The position numbers and the translations under genes are program-made. This document shows positions 7,451-16,327 of a DNA stretch of 39,273 nucleotides, piece after piece (position 1 is the first letter of the stretch; each line of letters opens with the position of its first letter). The stretch is from Anaerolineaceae bacterium (lineage in GTDB: Bacteria; Chloroflexota; Anaerolineae; Anaerolineales; Anaerolineaceae), in NCBI GenBank assembly GCA_003563055.1, contig PWSY01000147.1, forward strand, positions 1 to 39,273, written 5' to 3'. The notes beneath the pieces were generated by a model. That model was given only the letters and a program-made list of their open reading frames with translations. It made no database searches and was not told where the DNA came from.

Positions 7451-8758
7451 ATGCCCACAAACCAATCTCACAGCCAGCCCTGGAGCCCCCCGGAACAATT
7501 TGTGCTGGTGGAATCAAGTGTACCTGGGGTGATGGTTTATGCACCACAACCGGAAACAACCAAAAGCGATCGGGCAAAAAGTTTTGCCTGCCCAAATTGC
7601 GGCGCGAATATCACCTATGATGTCTCAGCAGGCGGCGTGGCCTGTGAATACTGCGGTCACATTGCTCCAGTCAAATCAGTCCACGTAGGAAGAAATGCCG
7701 AGGACTTTGAATTTACCCTTGAGACTCTCTCACAATCTAATCGTGGTTGGGGTACGCAACGCCAGATTTTGCATTGCGATTCTTGCGGTAGTGACCTCTC
7801 AATTTCCGAAAGCACATTAACCACAACCTGCCTGTTTTGTGCCTCCAATAAGGTTAACGTGATCACCAGCCTGGAAGAAACGCTTCGGCCCCGATTCCTG
7901 ATCCCCTTTACCGTCACCCGAGACCAAACCCAAAAAATAGCCTCCCAATGGCTGGGTAAAGGCTGGTACCACCCTGATGAACTGGCACGCAATGCTATCC
8001 TGCGTAAATTTGTGGGCATTTATCTCCCCTTTTGGACTTTTGACACCCAGGTCGATGCCCGCTGGCGCGCCCAGGTGGGTTACGAAAAAACGGAACGCCA
8101 CTATAATGCACGTGAGAAGCGCTGGGTGACCAGGACCAGGATAGATTGGCGCTGGGAAAATGGAAAAACGCACCTCAATATCGATGATTTTTTAGTCTCT
8201 GGAAGTCATCAGCGGCACATCAGCCAGCTGATCCTCAAACGGCTTTATCCTTACGACATGAATGGCCTGAAGACCTATCAGCCAGATTACCTGGCAGGTT
8301 GGCAAGCCCAGGCCTATGAAGTCACCCTGACCGATGCATGGGCATCGGCAAAAAAAGCCATTCGTGAAAAAGCAAAAACAGCCTGTCACCGGGATATCCC
8401 CACCCATCATGTCCGCAACTTCAGCATGAGCGCCGATTTTCGAGATGAATCCTGGCGATACATCCTCCTGCCAGTGTATTTAGCCGCGTATAAATACGAC
8501 AATCAGGTCTACCAGGTGATGTTAAACGGGCAGACGGGCGCCATAGCCGGCCAAAAGCCCATTGCCTGGTGGAAGATCTGGCTTGCTATCGCTGCCATGC
8601 TGGCCCCGGGCACGCTTCTTGGCTTGATTGGGTTGCCACTACTGTTGGTGGGTGGTGTGGGTATTATCGCTATCGTGCTGGGGATCATCCTTTTCGTACT
8701 TGGAATAATCTTCAGCTTTATCCTATATAATAAAGCACGTGAATCGGAGGCTAAATAA
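7451..8758 (+). CDS. Membrane-anchored zinc-ribbon protein (paralogue 1)
   Basis: 435 residues, unknown function. Two zinc ribbons lie at the N-terminus: Cys47/50 with Cys65/68 (CPNCG...CEYCG) and Cys109/112 with Cys127/130 (CDSCG...CLFC). A middle domain follows with LRPRFLIPFTVT, VGIYLPFWTFD and a Trp/Arg-rich patch (RTRIDWRWENG), then HHVRNFSMSADFRDESWRYILLPVYLAAYKY and GQTGAIAGQKP. Two hydrophobic segments cover about 373-428, so the large domain probably faces the cytoplasm with a C-terminal anchor. The type is often misannotated as a primosomal protein N'-like or TFIIB-type zinc protein. GAGGAG precedes the ATG. It overlaps the next gene by one base (TAATG), implying translational coupling. 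Confidence 0.85.
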   Translation: MPTNQSHSQPWSPPEQFVLVESSVPGVMVYAPQPETTKSDRAKSFACPNCGANITYDVSAGGVACEYCGHIAPVKSVHVGRNAEDFEFTLETLSQSNRGWGTQRQILHCDSCGSDLSISESTLTTTCLFCASNKVNVITSLEETLRPRFLIPFTVTRDQTQKIASQWLGKGWYHPDELARNAILRKFVGIYLPFWTFDTQVDARWRAQVGYEKTERHYNAREKRWVTRTRIDWRWENGKTHLNIDDFLVSGSHQRHISQLILKRLYPYDMNGLKTYQPDYLAGWQAQAYEVTLTDAWASAKKAIREKAKTACHRDIPTHHVRNFSMSADFRDESWRYILLPVYLAAYKYDNQVYQVMLNGQTGAIAGQKPIAWWKIWLAIAAMLAPGTLLGLIGLPLLLVGGVGIIAIVLGIILFVLGIIFSFILYNKARESEAK

Positions 8759-9873
8759 TGGCCGACCTGACACCCCAGGCAGACATCATTGACGAGAACC
8801 AATCCCTGTGGGAGACAAAGCGCCAGCCGGCCGGATGCACCCTGTGCCACCGGGTTTTTCTGGTACAGGAGGCCATAATCGGCTCATCCTGTCCCCTTTG
8901 CCAAAAAGGGCAGCTTGAAACACAACCGGCTCGCATGCGTCCCACAGCGCCAGAGCAAATGCTTCCTTTTAAGCTTGGAAGGAAGCGCCTATCCAGGATA
9001 TATGAAGACTTTGTGTCAGGGGTGTGGATTAAACCGGAAGATTTTCGCGCTGAAAAGCTGCTCAGCCGGACCACAGCAGTTTTCTGGCCCTTATGGCTGG
9101 TTGATAGCGATGTCAGTGGTCACTGGGAGATGGAGGCCGGCTTCGATTACCAGGCCGAAACTTATAAAGAAGCTTACTCCGGGGGCCAGTGGCAATCTCG
9201 GAAACAGGTAGAAACACGGGTGCGTTGGGAGCCTCGCCTGGGGCAAATCAACACCCATGTCGAGAATGTCACCGTGCCTGCCCTGGAAGAACATGAGAAC
9301 AGGCTGGCTATGACCGGGCGTTACCAGCTTGACCGTGGGCAACCCTTTGATCCCGACCAGTTAGGAAAGGCCTTATTAGAAGTGCCAGATCTGCCTCCAG
9401 AGGAAGCCTGGCCCCTGGCAACGCCACAGATTGAGCGTGAAGCTGCGCAGATTTGCAAACAAGCCGCCGATGCCCAGCACATTCGAAATTTCCACCTGAA
9501 GGCGGATTACCAAAACCTCAACTGGACCGAGTTCTTCCTGCCCATGTATACGAGTTTTTATACCGACGACGAAGGACAGGCCCAAATCGTGGTGATTAAC
9601 GGCGAATCCGGCGAAATTCGCGGACCGCGTATGGCATCGAGAAAACGTGGTCTTCGAATCGCGGGGATTATGGCTGTCATCGCTGCTGTCTTTTTAGCGT
9701 TGGCGTTGTTTGGGGCCTTGCTCACGCTGGTCATCCCACCCATCGGATTGATAGCAATCCTGTTTGGTTTCATGGGTCTGGGCCTTGGCATCGCTGCCAT
9801 CATCCCAGCTGTTTGGCCTGGACAATGGAATCGCAAACAGGGTGATGGGCCCCGAATGATGCCCCGCAGATGA
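8758..9873 (+). CDS. Membrane-anchored zinc-ribbon protein (paralogue 2)
   Basis: 371 residues, a diverged paralogue of the preceding protein. It keeps one CxxC...CxxC ribbon (CTLCHRV at about 27-30 and CPLCQKG near 45-48). The shared middle domain follows: MLPFKLGRKRLSRIYEDF, AVFWPLWLVDSDVSGHWE, RVRWEPRLGQINTHVENV and HIRNFHLKADYQNLNWTEFFLPMYTSFY ending GESGEIRGPRM, which aligns clearly with HVRNFSMSADF...GQTGAIAG of paralogue 1. Two C-terminal hydrophobic segments (about 297-350) end in a basic tail. The pair may form a hetero-oligomeric membrane complex; partner and function are not known. Confidence 0.83.
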   Translation: MADLTPQADIIDENQSLWETKRQPAGCTLCHRVFLVQEAIIGSSCPLCQKGQLETQPARMRPTAPEQMLPFKLGRKRLSRIYEDFVSGVWIKPEDFRAEKLLSRTTAVFWPLWLVDSDVSGHWEMEAGFDYQAETYKEAYSGGQWQSRKQVETRVRWEPRLGQINTHVENVTVPALEEHENRLAMTGRYQLDRGQPFDPDQLGKALLEVPDLPPEEAWPLATPQIEREAAQICKQAADAQHIRNFHLKADYQNLNWTEFFLPMYTSFYTDDEGQAQIVVINGESGEIRGPRMASRKRGLRIAGIMAVIAAVFLALALFGALLTLVIPPIGLIAILFGFMGLGLGIAAIIPAVWPGQWNRKQGDGPRMMPRR

Positions 9874-9882
9874 GGCCTAGTA

Positions 9883-10647
9883 ATGTTGATCAACCCCACA
9901 AGTTACCACGCACTGATCGCCGACGCCCAGGCTGCCGATTTCCAGGGCTGGGATTTTCGCTGGTTGAATGGGCGCATGCTCCAGGAAGAACCGCCCTGGG
10001 ATTATGTCAGGCTGGTTAAAGAGCAATTTACAAACACCTTCAGCCTGCTGGACATGGGAACCGGCGGCGGCGAACTGCTGACCTCATTAATCCCCCTCCC
10101 ACAGGATACCCATGCCACTGAGACCTATCCCCCCAACCAATCCATCGCAAGGGAACGTTTAGCCCCACTGGGTGTGACCGTCCATGCCCTGGAGCAAGAC
10201 GCACCCCTGCCCTTTAATGACTCGCATTTTGACCTTTTGATCAACCGCCACGAGCAATATGACCCACTTGAAGTCCATCGCGTGCTCAAACCCGGCGGGC
10301 GTTTTATCACCCAGCAGGTTGGCGGTCTGGACAACCTGGAACTGAACCAGGTGCTGGAAACAGAGCTATCATTTCCCTTCAGACGCTGGGGGCTGGCAAC
10401 CGCCCTATCAGGGCTATACGAAGCCAACATGTTTGTTGATCGGGCAGAGAAAGCTGCCTTAAAAACAGTTTTCACTGACATCGGCGCAGTGGTTTACTAC
10501 CTCAGAGCAATCTCCTGGCAGGTGGCAGGTTTTCACTCGCGAACCCATGACACGGGACTGACCCTAATCCATGCCATCATAGAGCGCCTGGGGCACTTCA
10601 CCACAACGGCGCACAGGTTTTTTATCATCGCCCATAAAGAGGATTGA
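9883..10647 (+). CDS. Class I SAM-dependent methyltransferase
   Basis: 254 residues. The SAM site motif LLDMGTGGGELL lies at about 55-66, followed by ATETYPPNQSIARERL (motif II region), PFNDSHFDLLINRHEQYDPLEVHRVLKPGGRFITQQVGG (motifs post II-III) as in methyltransf_11/25 proteins. No target-recognition domain is evident; the substrate is probably a small molecule or a lipid/tRNA-like acceptor, undecided. It starts 10 bases after the zinc-ribbon pair and overlaps or abuts the next gene, so it is part of the same operon. GAGG lies about 8 bases before the start. Confidence 0.88.
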   Translation: MLINPTSYHALIADAQAADFQGWDFRWLNGRMLQEEPPWDYVRLVKEQFTNTFSLLDMGTGGGELLTSLIPLPQDTHATETYPPNQSIARERLAPLGVTVHALEQDAPLPFNDSHFDLLINRHEQYDPLEVHRVLKPGGRFITQQVGGLDNLELNQVLETELSFPFRRWGLATALSGLYEANMFVDRAEKAALKTVFTDIGAVVYYLRAISWQVAGFHSRTHDTGLTLIHAIIERLGHFTTTAHRFFIIAHKED

Positions 10648-10652
10648 CCCTC

Positions 10653-11105
10653 ATGAAACAACGAGTTATCAAATTACCGGAAATAATTCACATTCTGGCT
10701 TTCCTCCTTTACTTATATGGCAGCACACTGGCTCATAAAGAAAACGGCGCTGAGCTATCCCTGTGGTTGATGGCTTTTGCAGTCATCAGCACCGCTGCTA
10801 CAATCATCTTTCCCTGGCTGGGGTTCCGCTGGCTCAAGCTCGAAAAAAAGGGCAGCAGGTTCGGCTGGTGGGTAGCTCTGCTTCTCCAGGTAAGCTCTTG
10901 GGGTCTTTACAGCCTGGCTATGTTCTTTCGCCTGGGAAGAAACCTGCCCCGTTTTCACAACCTGATCACCCTCACGACCCAGGCATGGGCCTCCTGGTTA
11001 ATCATCTTTATCTACAGCCGCCATGCATTTCAGCCCAAACAGGCTGATAACACACTAGAACAAACACAACCTCTTCAATCAATCAAGGAAACTGGAGAAC
11101 ACTAA
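10653..11105 (+). CDS. Small integral membrane protein
   Basis: 150 residues, not recognised. ATG at 10653 is preferred over a TTG at 10644 because AGAGGA lies about 10 bases upstream. Four hydrophobic segments can be seen: about 9-25 ([14 protein letters not shown]), 36-58 ([23 protein letters not shown]), 73-93 ([21 protein letters not shown]) and 105-120 ([12 protein letters not shown]), with a hydrophilic Gln/Thr-rich tail. It overlaps the start of upp by one base, so it is cotranslated with it; a link to pyrimidine transport is only a guess. Confidence 0.75.
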   Translation: MKQRVIKLPEIIHILAFLLYLYGSTLAHKENGAELSLWLMAFAVISTAATIIFPWLGFRWLKLEKKGSRFGWWVALLLQVSSWGLYSLAMFFRLGRNLPRFHNLITLTTQAWASWLIIFIYSRHAFQPKQADNTLEQTQPLQSIKETGEH

Positions 11106-11728
11106 TGAAAAATGTCCATGAATCCGCGCATCCCCTGGTTAAACATAAACTGACCCGCCTGAGAGATAAAAACACCAAACCCAAGAAATTCCGCGAGCTG
11201 GTTCGCGAGCTGGGCGCTTTGCTCACCTATGAAGCAACCATGGATTTATTAACAAAACCCGTAAAAATTGAGACCCCAATGGCTCAAATTGATGGTGAGG
11301 ACTTAGAGGAAAATATCGGCCTGGTGCCAATTTTACGCGCAGGTCTGGGAATGGTCGAAGGTGTATGGGGACTGATGCCCTCTGCCGAAGTGTGGCATAT
11401 CGGGCTTTACCGGGATGAGCGGACACTGAAGCCGGTAGCCTATTACAACCGGCTCCCCATTGCACCCACAGTTTCCGTTTGCCTGATCCTCGACCCCATG
11501 CTGGCAACGGGTGGGTCAGCCGTAGCAACAGTGGATATCCTTAAGAAATGGGGGGTAGAAAAGATCAAATTCGTGGGGTTGATTGCCGCCCCGGAAGGGA
11601 TCGCCCGGCTCCATCAATCGCACCCGGATGTCGCCATCCATATCGCCGCCATTGACGATCACCTCAATGTGGATGGGTTTATCATCCCCGGGCTGGGGGA
11701 TGCAGGTGACCGCCAATTTGGAACTTAA
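11105..11728 (+). CDS. upp: Uracil phosphoribosyltransferase
   Basis: Converts uracil and PRPP to UMP and pyrophosphate in pyrimidine salvage. The 207 residues match the family length. Conserved pieces are [16 protein letters not shown] at the N-terminus, [31 protein letters not shown] and the PRPP-binding loop [18 protein letters not shown] (Asp130), ending [19 protein letters not shown], the uracil-binding C-terminal motif. GGAGA precedes the ATG, which overlaps the stop of the small membrane protein gene (TAATG). A hairpin repeat follows and probably ends transcription of the five-gene run. Confidence 0.97.
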   Translation: MKNVHESAHPLVKHKLTRLRDKNTKPKKFRELVRELGALLTYEATMDLLTKPVKIETPMAQIDGEDLEENIGLVPILRAGLGMVEGVWGLMPSAEVWHIGLYRDERTLKPVAYYNRLPIAPTVSVCLILDPMLATGGSAVATVDILKKWGVEKIKFVGLIAAPEGIARLHQSHPDVAIHIAAIDDHLNVDGFIIPGLGDAGDRQFGT

Positions 11729-11734
11729 GAGATT

Positions 11735-11813
11735 CAGGGGGGTGTGGTGTGTCGGCTTCGCCGACACCCCACACCCCCCATCTCTTTACGCAGCTGGGCT
11801 AGCTGAGCAGTTA
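11735..11813. repeat. Hairpin repeat element after upp
   Basis: GGGGGGTGTGGTGTGTCGGC pairs with GCCGACACCCCACACCCCCC around TTC with a single G.T pair, about 20 bp. The sequence after it (GCTGAGCAGTTATG near 11798) resembles the right flank of the 7312 element (GCTGAGTAGTTAC). It may act as a transcription end for the upp operon, but it lacks a T run. Confidence 0.72.
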
Positions 11814-11844
11814 TGATTAAACCTTAATCAGATAGACAATACAA

Positions 11845-12633
11845 TTAAGATTCTGTCTCTGCCATCACAATAGCCACCATGGAGGCTGCCTCGATAATGC
11901 TGACAAAGGAATCTGCTGTCAGGCTGGCCCCACCGACCAGGCCTCCATCAATATCCGACATGGAAAATAATTCTGCTGCATTGTCGGGTTTAATGGACCC
12001 GCCATATTGTATGCGCATGGCCTGGGCCCGTTTCTCACCAAACTGCTTAGCCAACAAAGGACGGATTACATCCTTGTGGACATCATTGGCATCCTCGGGG
12101 GTCGCGGCCCGACCAGTCCCAATAGCCCACACAGGCTCGTAAGCAATGGTGATATCGGCCGCTTGGGCTTCGCTGATCCCGGCTAGCCCTTGTGTCAACT
12201 GCCTGGTGACAACGGCCTCTGTCTGGCCTGCTTCATTCTCTTCCAGTGTCTCTCCCACGCAAACGATCACATGCAGCCCTGCCGCCAAAGCCGCTTTCAA
12301 GCGCTTATTGACCGTTTCATCGGTTTCAGCAAAATATTCTCGCCGTTCTGAATGGCCCACAATCGCATAATCACAAATTTCAGCCACCATCTTCGGCGCA
12401 ATTTCACCCGTATACGCACCGGATTCTTCCCAATACAGGTTCTGTGTACCTACTTTCAAGCCAGTGTTCTTGCAGCATGCTGCTACTGCAGGTAAAGCTG
12501 TATACGGGGGACAAACGGCTTTATCCACATTCGCAAAAGCGTCAACTCGGGGTAACATCTCCTGCACCAAGACTTCTGCTTCAGCGATGGTTTTGTTCAT
12601 TTTCCAATTGCCGGCCACAAATAATCTTCGCAT
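11845..12633 (-). CDS. tpiA: Triose-phosphate isomerase
   Basis: Interconverts glyceraldehyde-3-phosphate and dihydroxyacetone phosphate in glycolysis and gluconeogenesis. The 262 residues carry the full active site: Lys11 in GNWKMN, His94 in IVGHSERREYF, Glu166 in the AYEPVWAIGTG loop, and the phosphate-binding GGSIKPDN and GGLVGGASL segments. AAGGAGTGTAAAAA lies before the ATG. It is the last gene of the minus-strand block and is separated from the mgtE pair by an intrinsic terminator, so it may need its own promoter. Confidence 0.98.
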   Translation of the reverse strand: MRRLFVAGNWKMNKTIAEAEVLVQEMLPRVDAFANVDKAVCPPYTALPAVAACCKNTGLKVGTQNLYWEESGAYTGEIAPKMVAEICDYAIVGHSERREYFAETDETVNKRLKAALAAGLHVIVCVGETLEENEAGQTEAVVTRQLTQGLAGISEAQAADITIAYEPVWAIGTGRAATPEDANDVHKDVIRPLLAKQFGEKRAQAMRIQYGGSIKPDNAAELFSMSDIDGGLVGGASLTADSFVSIIEAASMVAIVMAETES

Positions 12634-12664
12634 TTTTTACACTCCTTCACTTTCGTTATTACAA

Positions 12665-12699
12665 AATAAAAACCTGGTAACCATCATGATTTTACCAGG
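12665..12699 (-). terminator. Intrinsic terminator between mgtE and tpiA
   Basis: On the minus strand CCTGGTAA (12699-12692) pairs with TTACCAGG (12680-12673) around an 11-base loop and is followed by TTTTTATTTTG. It lies downstream of the mgtE pair and about 40 bases before the tpiA start. Confidence 0.75.
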
Positions 12700-12824
12700 A
12701 AAAATTAATCCTCAATTCATACAGAATTTCTCTGCCAATTAACCGGACAGATATCCATTCAACTTTATGATAACCTAGATCTGCTGCCATTCTTGCAATA
12801 AAAAACCTGCTGATAACTGAAATT

Positions 12825-14201
12825 CTAAAGGAATTTGTCCAGCAATAAGATGGCCAAACCAAAATAAATAAACAAGCCGGTAATATCCTTGAGGGTGGTG
12901 ATCAAAGGGCCTGCCCCTGCCGCAGGGTCCAGCCCGATCTTTGTCAGAAAGAATGGGATTAAAAAGCCCAGTATTGTGGCAATAATGATCGTCAAGGATA
13001 AGGCAAGACCGACCACCAACCCGATCTCCGGTATTCCCTGCCAAAGTACAGCAAAAGCACCGGTAATCAAGCCCAACACAACGCCCATCCCCACACCAAT
13101 ACCCATCTCTCTGAGGATGTGTTTACCAATATGCCTGACATCAATATGATCTAACACATACCCTCGAATAAAAATGGATGTCGATTGGAGACCGGCATTG
13201 CCGCCCATACCCATGATGACCGGGATAAAGAAAGCCAGAATAACCTCTGATTCAAGAATGTCGGAAAACATCTCGATCACAATCCCGGCCAGAATCCCCC
13301 CAGCCATGGTCACCAGAAGAAAGGGTATCCTGACAGCCCAAACATGCCACAGTGGACCTTGTACCAGCAAATTACTTTTAGCAGCCTGGGTGCTCCCACC
13401 GGAGATAATACCCACCCGTTTGTAAATATCCTCGGTCGTCTCATCTTCCAGGACGGCCATGGCATCATCCGCCGTGATAACCCCCAGGATCCGTTGATGG
13501 TCATCCACCACAGGCAGGGCTAAAAGGTCGTAACGGTTGAGCAAGCGCGCCGCGATTTCCTGATCTTCGTGGGCTGATATCGAGACAACCTGCGATTTTG
13601 CAATAGTGCGAAGCGGCTCACCTGGATGAGCACGCAGGATATCAGCCAGCTTAATCACACCTGTCAATCTTCCATGTTCGTCAACCGCGTAGATATAAGG
13701 GATTTCCTCTTCATAAGTTGGCTGCGATCGAATATCCTCAATCGTATCATGAGCGGTTTTTTCCTCCGGGAAGACATAAAATACGGTCGTCATCAGGCCG
13801 CCAGCAGTATCATCGGGATAGCGCAGCAACGGGCGGATTTTTGACGCATCCGGTAATTGCTCTAAAACGCGTTTCCTAAGATCCTGGTCAATGTCACCCA
13901 ATAAGTTGGCCGCTTCATCCGGGGCCATTTCACTGAGCACCTGTACAAGAACACCAGGCGTAAGGCTTTCAGCCAATTGTGCCGCCTCTTGGTCTTCAAT
14001 TTGCTCAATAATATCGGCTACATCGCTGGCCCTGGCCACAGGCAGCAGTTCCTGTTGCTGTTCTTCAGCCAGTGACTCATATACATCCGATTTGTCGGCT
14101 GGTAATAATGCGCTGAATAGATTACGTACTTCTTTCCATTTGCCCGCCTTGATCAATGTGACAATTTGCTTCATGTTCGACTGGTGTGTTTGCGTAACCA
14201 T
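12825..14201 (-). CDS. mgtE: MgtE-type Mg2+ channel/transporter (paralogue 1)
   Basis: 458 residues, inner-membrane Mg2+ uptake protein. The start at 14201 (MVTQTHQSN) has AAAAGGTGG upstream; a TTG six codons earlier is less likely. Order: helical MgtE_N superhelix (about 1-120, with LNDxxAxNLLGDIDQDLRKRVLEQLPD), two CBS domains (about 125-250, TAGGLMTT, GVITADDAMAVLEDE) and a five-helix membrane domain (about 285-455) with GNAGLQSTSIFIRG and the Asp-containing TTLKDITGLFIYFG near the pore. The cytoplasmic N and CBS domains close the channel when Mg2+ is plentiful. It starts 53 bases after paralogue 2 on the same strand, so the two are likely one transcript and may form a hetero-dimer. Confidence 0.95.
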   Translation of the reverse strand: MVTQTHQSNMKQIVTLIKAGKWKEVRNLFSALLPADKSDVYESLAEEQQQELLPVARASDVADIIEQIEDQEAAQLAESLTPGVLVQVLSEMAPDEAANLLGDIDQDLRKRVLEQLPDASKIRPLLRYPDDTAGGLMTTVFYVFPEEKTAHDTIEDIRSQPTYEEEIPYIYAVDEHGRLTGVIKLADILRAHPGEPLRTIAKSQVVSISAHEDQEIAARLLNRYDLLALPVVDDHQRILGVITADDAMAVLEDETTEDIYKRVGIISGGSTQAAKSNLLVQGPLWHVWAVRIPFLLVTMAGGILAGIVIEMFSDILESEVILAFFIPVIMGMGGNAGLQSTSIFIRGYVLDHIDVRHIGKHILREMGIGVGMGVVLGLITGAFAVLWQGIPEIGLVVGLALSLTIIIATILGFLIPFFLTKIGLDPAAGAGPLITTLKDITGLFIYFGLAILLLDKFL

Positions 14202-14253
14202 TATTGCCACCTTTTCCAATTTTTGCCCGGTTGAAATAAATTAATCATAGGAC

Positions 14254-15630
14254 TCACAGCAGGCCTGAGATAAAGAAGGATGCAAAGCCAAAATAGATCA
14301 ACATACCAGTGATATCCTGGATGGTGGTAATGATAGGTTCAGATGCAACAGCTGGGTCCACACCCAATTTATTAACCACCAAAGGCACCAAAAAACCCAA
14401 TGAGGTGGCCAGGGTAATTGTACTGACCAGCGAAAGCGCCACAACCAGCCCAATATTAATGTCGTTCTGCCAAATAGTAGCAATCGTGCCGCCGATGATA
14501 CCCAGGATCATCCCCAGCCCCAGCCCAATAATTACCTCTCTAAATAAATGTTTGATGAAATCATTGTATGTTATCTGCCCTAATACAAACCCCCGAATAA
14601 AAATACCCACCGATTGGGTGCCACTATTTCCACCCATATCCATCACGATGGGAATAAAAAAGGCCAAGACGACCACTGCTTCAAGTGCTTCTTCATAAAC
14701 ACCTATGACACTACCAGCAAACATGCCGCCAATCATTGTTATCAATAAAAATGGAATCCGCAGCAGCCATGACCGCCAAATCGGGCCACGCACCATCATA
14801 TCACTTTTTACCGTTTGCTGGTCTCTTGGTGATAGAATACCTGCACTCTGGTAAATGTCTTCTGTGGCCTCTTCCTCCAGGGCCTCGATGGCATCGTCAA
14901 TGGTAATCACGCCCAATAAACGCCCTTGCTCGTCCAGCACAGGCAGGGCAAGCAGATCGTAACGATTTAGAAGTTGGGCAGCAATTTCCTGGTCTTGATC
15001 TGCCTCGATTGACACGAACTGCGTTTCTGTGATAGCGCTCAAATATTGTTCAGGGTGGGCACGGATCAGGTCTGCTAAACGGGCAAAGCCTTTCAGCCGG
15101 CCTCCCTCATCTAAAGTAAAAATAAACGGGATCTCCTCATCGCGTATGGGCTGCTCACGGATGAAGTTAAAGATTTCTCCTACCCTCGTCTGCTGGGGGA
15201 ATGCATAGTAATCGGATGTCATCAAACCGCCAGCTGTGTCATCGGGATAGCGCATCAGCGATTTGATCTCTTGTGCATCTGTCATTTGGTCCAGGGACTT
15301 CTGCCGCAATTCCCCATCAATGTCGCCCAAAAGGTCAGCGGCTTCATCCGGTTCCATTTCATTCAGGATGCGGATTAAGACATTCACATCCAGGTTATTG
15401 GCCAGGTTGGCAGCCTCATCATCATCAAGGAATTCAAGGATATTGGCTGCTTCCTGAACGGCAACCACCTTCAAGAGACGTGTTTGATAATCTATGGGCA
15501 GCTCATCAAAAACTTCAGCCTGGTCCGGAGGGAGAAGCGGCTCAACTAACGCTGCGGCCTCTGCACGCTGACCTTCTTCCAGTAAACGGCGAACTTCCGC
15601 AAATAATTGTTCTTTTTGTTCTTCGTTCAT
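14254..15630 (-). CDS. mgtE: MgtE-type Mg2+ channel/transporter (paralogue 2)
   Basis: 458 residues, same architecture as the downstream copy: acidic N-terminal superhelix (EMEPDEAADLLGDIDGELRQ), CBS pair (TAGGLMTSDYYAFP, GVITIDDAIEALEEE) and membrane domain with GNSGTQSVGIFIRG and TTIQDITGMLIYFG. The two proteins share most motifs but diverge strongly elsewhere, so the duplication is old. GAGGAGTGAGAG precedes the ATG. The 220-base leader from the promoter at 15858-15886 holds an early terminator and a second hairpin, so Mg2+- or repressor-linked control is possible. Confidence 0.95.
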   Translation of the reverse strand: MNEEQKEQLFAEVRRLLEEGQRAEAAALVEPLLPPDQAEVFDELPIDYQTRLLKVVAVQEAANILEFLDDDEAANLANNLDVNVLIRILNEMEPDEAADLLGDIDGELRQKSLDQMTDAQEIKSLMRYPDDTAGGLMTSDYYAFPQQTRVGEIFNFIREQPIRDEEIPFIFTLDEGGRLKGFARLADLIRAHPEQYLSAITETQFVSIEADQDQEIAAQLLNRYDLLALPVLDEQGRLLGVITIDDAIEALEEEATEDIYQSAGILSPRDQQTVKSDMMVRGPIWRSWLLRIPFLLITMIGGMFAGSVIGVYEEALEAVVVLAFFIPIVMDMGGNSGTQSVGIFIRGFVLGQITYNDFIKHLFREVIIGLGLGMILGIIGGTIATIWQNDINIGLVVALSLVSTITLATSLGFLVPLVVNKLGVDPAVASEPIITTIQDITGMLIYFGFASFFISGLL

Positions 15631-15665
15631 CTCTCACTCCTCAACAGACAACAACACGTAATCCA

Positions 15666-15693
15666 CAGGCTCTTTTCCGCGAAATTGAGCCTG
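15666..15693 (-). promoter_or_regulatory. Leader hairpin upstream of mgtE
   Basis: CAGGCTC and GAGCCTG pair around 14 bases in the presumed mgtE leader, about 36 bases before the ATG. It has no T run. Function unknown. Confidence 0.4.
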
Positions 15694-15797
15694 CTTTAAT
15701 TTACCATGATGCCTTATCTGAGTTGTTAACCTGCACATCTGGCAACAGACAAAACCCTACGCCCTGACATAACACTCAAGATAAGTGTTTTCTAAAT

Positions 15798-15841
15798 AAA
15801 AAAGGGAAACTGGCTCTGGATTTATAGTATCCAATTTCCTT
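15798..15841 (-). terminator. Early intrinsic terminator/attenuator in the mgtE leader
   Basis: On the minus strand GGAAATTGG pairs with CCAGTTTCC (9 bp with one U.G pair) around a 17-base loop and is followed by TTTTTTATTT. It begins roughly ten to fifteen bases after the predicted start of transcription. An overlapping small stem, TGGAT with ATCCA, would compete with the left half of the terminator. It could also end read-through from pgk. Confidence 0.55.
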
Positions 15842-15857
15842 GCCGTTACCCAATAAT

Positions 15858-15886
15858 ATTTTACGTATATTATATACGTTTGTCAA
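15858..15886 (-). promoter_or_regulatory. Consensus promoter with operator-like palindrome
   Basis: Minus strand: TTGACA (15886-15881), 17-base spacer, TAAAAT (15863-15858). The perfect 17-base palindrome ACGTATATTATATACGT (15863-15879) fills the spacer, which is the classical place for a repressor site. It points to the mgtE pair, with transcription expected to start near 15851. Confidence 0.65.
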
Positions 15887-16148
15887 TTTATTTAAATCAT
15901 AGCTTAGGGTCAAACTAGTAATTTTGTGCTAAATTTCGCTGGTCATCCGAAACCAGCAGGAGGTCTGATGATAGTAATTCAATCCATATGAGCCTAAAGC
16001 CATACCCATTAATAACATGCCCAACAACCCGGGTAAGGTGAATTCATTTAAAAATTTCTCAAACCAGTTTTACAAAGTGAGGTGCAAACACCCCCCAAAT
16101 AACGGCTAAATTGAATGGATAAAGTAATCATTTGATCATTTTATTAAT

Positions 16149-16202
16149 GGTGCGGTCACGCCATACACCCTTCGGGCTAGGCGCAGGCAACTGGACCGCA
16201 CC
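16149..16202. repeat. GGTGCGGTC inverted repeat
   Basis: GGTGCGGTC at 16149-16157 and GACCGCACC at 16194-16202 are exact 9-base inverted arms around 36 bases that contain CCTTCGGGCTAGGCGC. No second copy was seen in the window. Confidence 0.45.
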
Positions 16203-16327
16203 CTACGACTTCCAAGAAAGATCTCGTTAAAGCGATGCCACAATACAAGGGGCACGATTTGGTGTGGCTAATCTGGCAGAAAAAACGCGACATATCCGGC
16301 TCTTATGGACTTTCATCCAAACCGAAT

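Larger units (their letters stand above)
15631..16327. other. Long regulatory/intergenic stretch between pgk and mgtE
   Basis: 697 bases with no credible gene. It holds the leader hairpin, terminator, promoter and palindrome annotated separately (15666-15886). From 15890 to 16148 I see nothing recognisable. At 16149-16202 a GGTGCGGTC / GACCGCACC inverted repeat brackets a 36-base loop. I looked for the conserved bases of an M-box Mg2+ riboswitch and did not recognise them. Confidence 0.6.

Noticed and set aside
15631-15850. M-box Mg2+ riboswitch before mgtE
   Set aside because: I could not see its conserved bases or paired helices; only a generic hairpin and terminator are visible.
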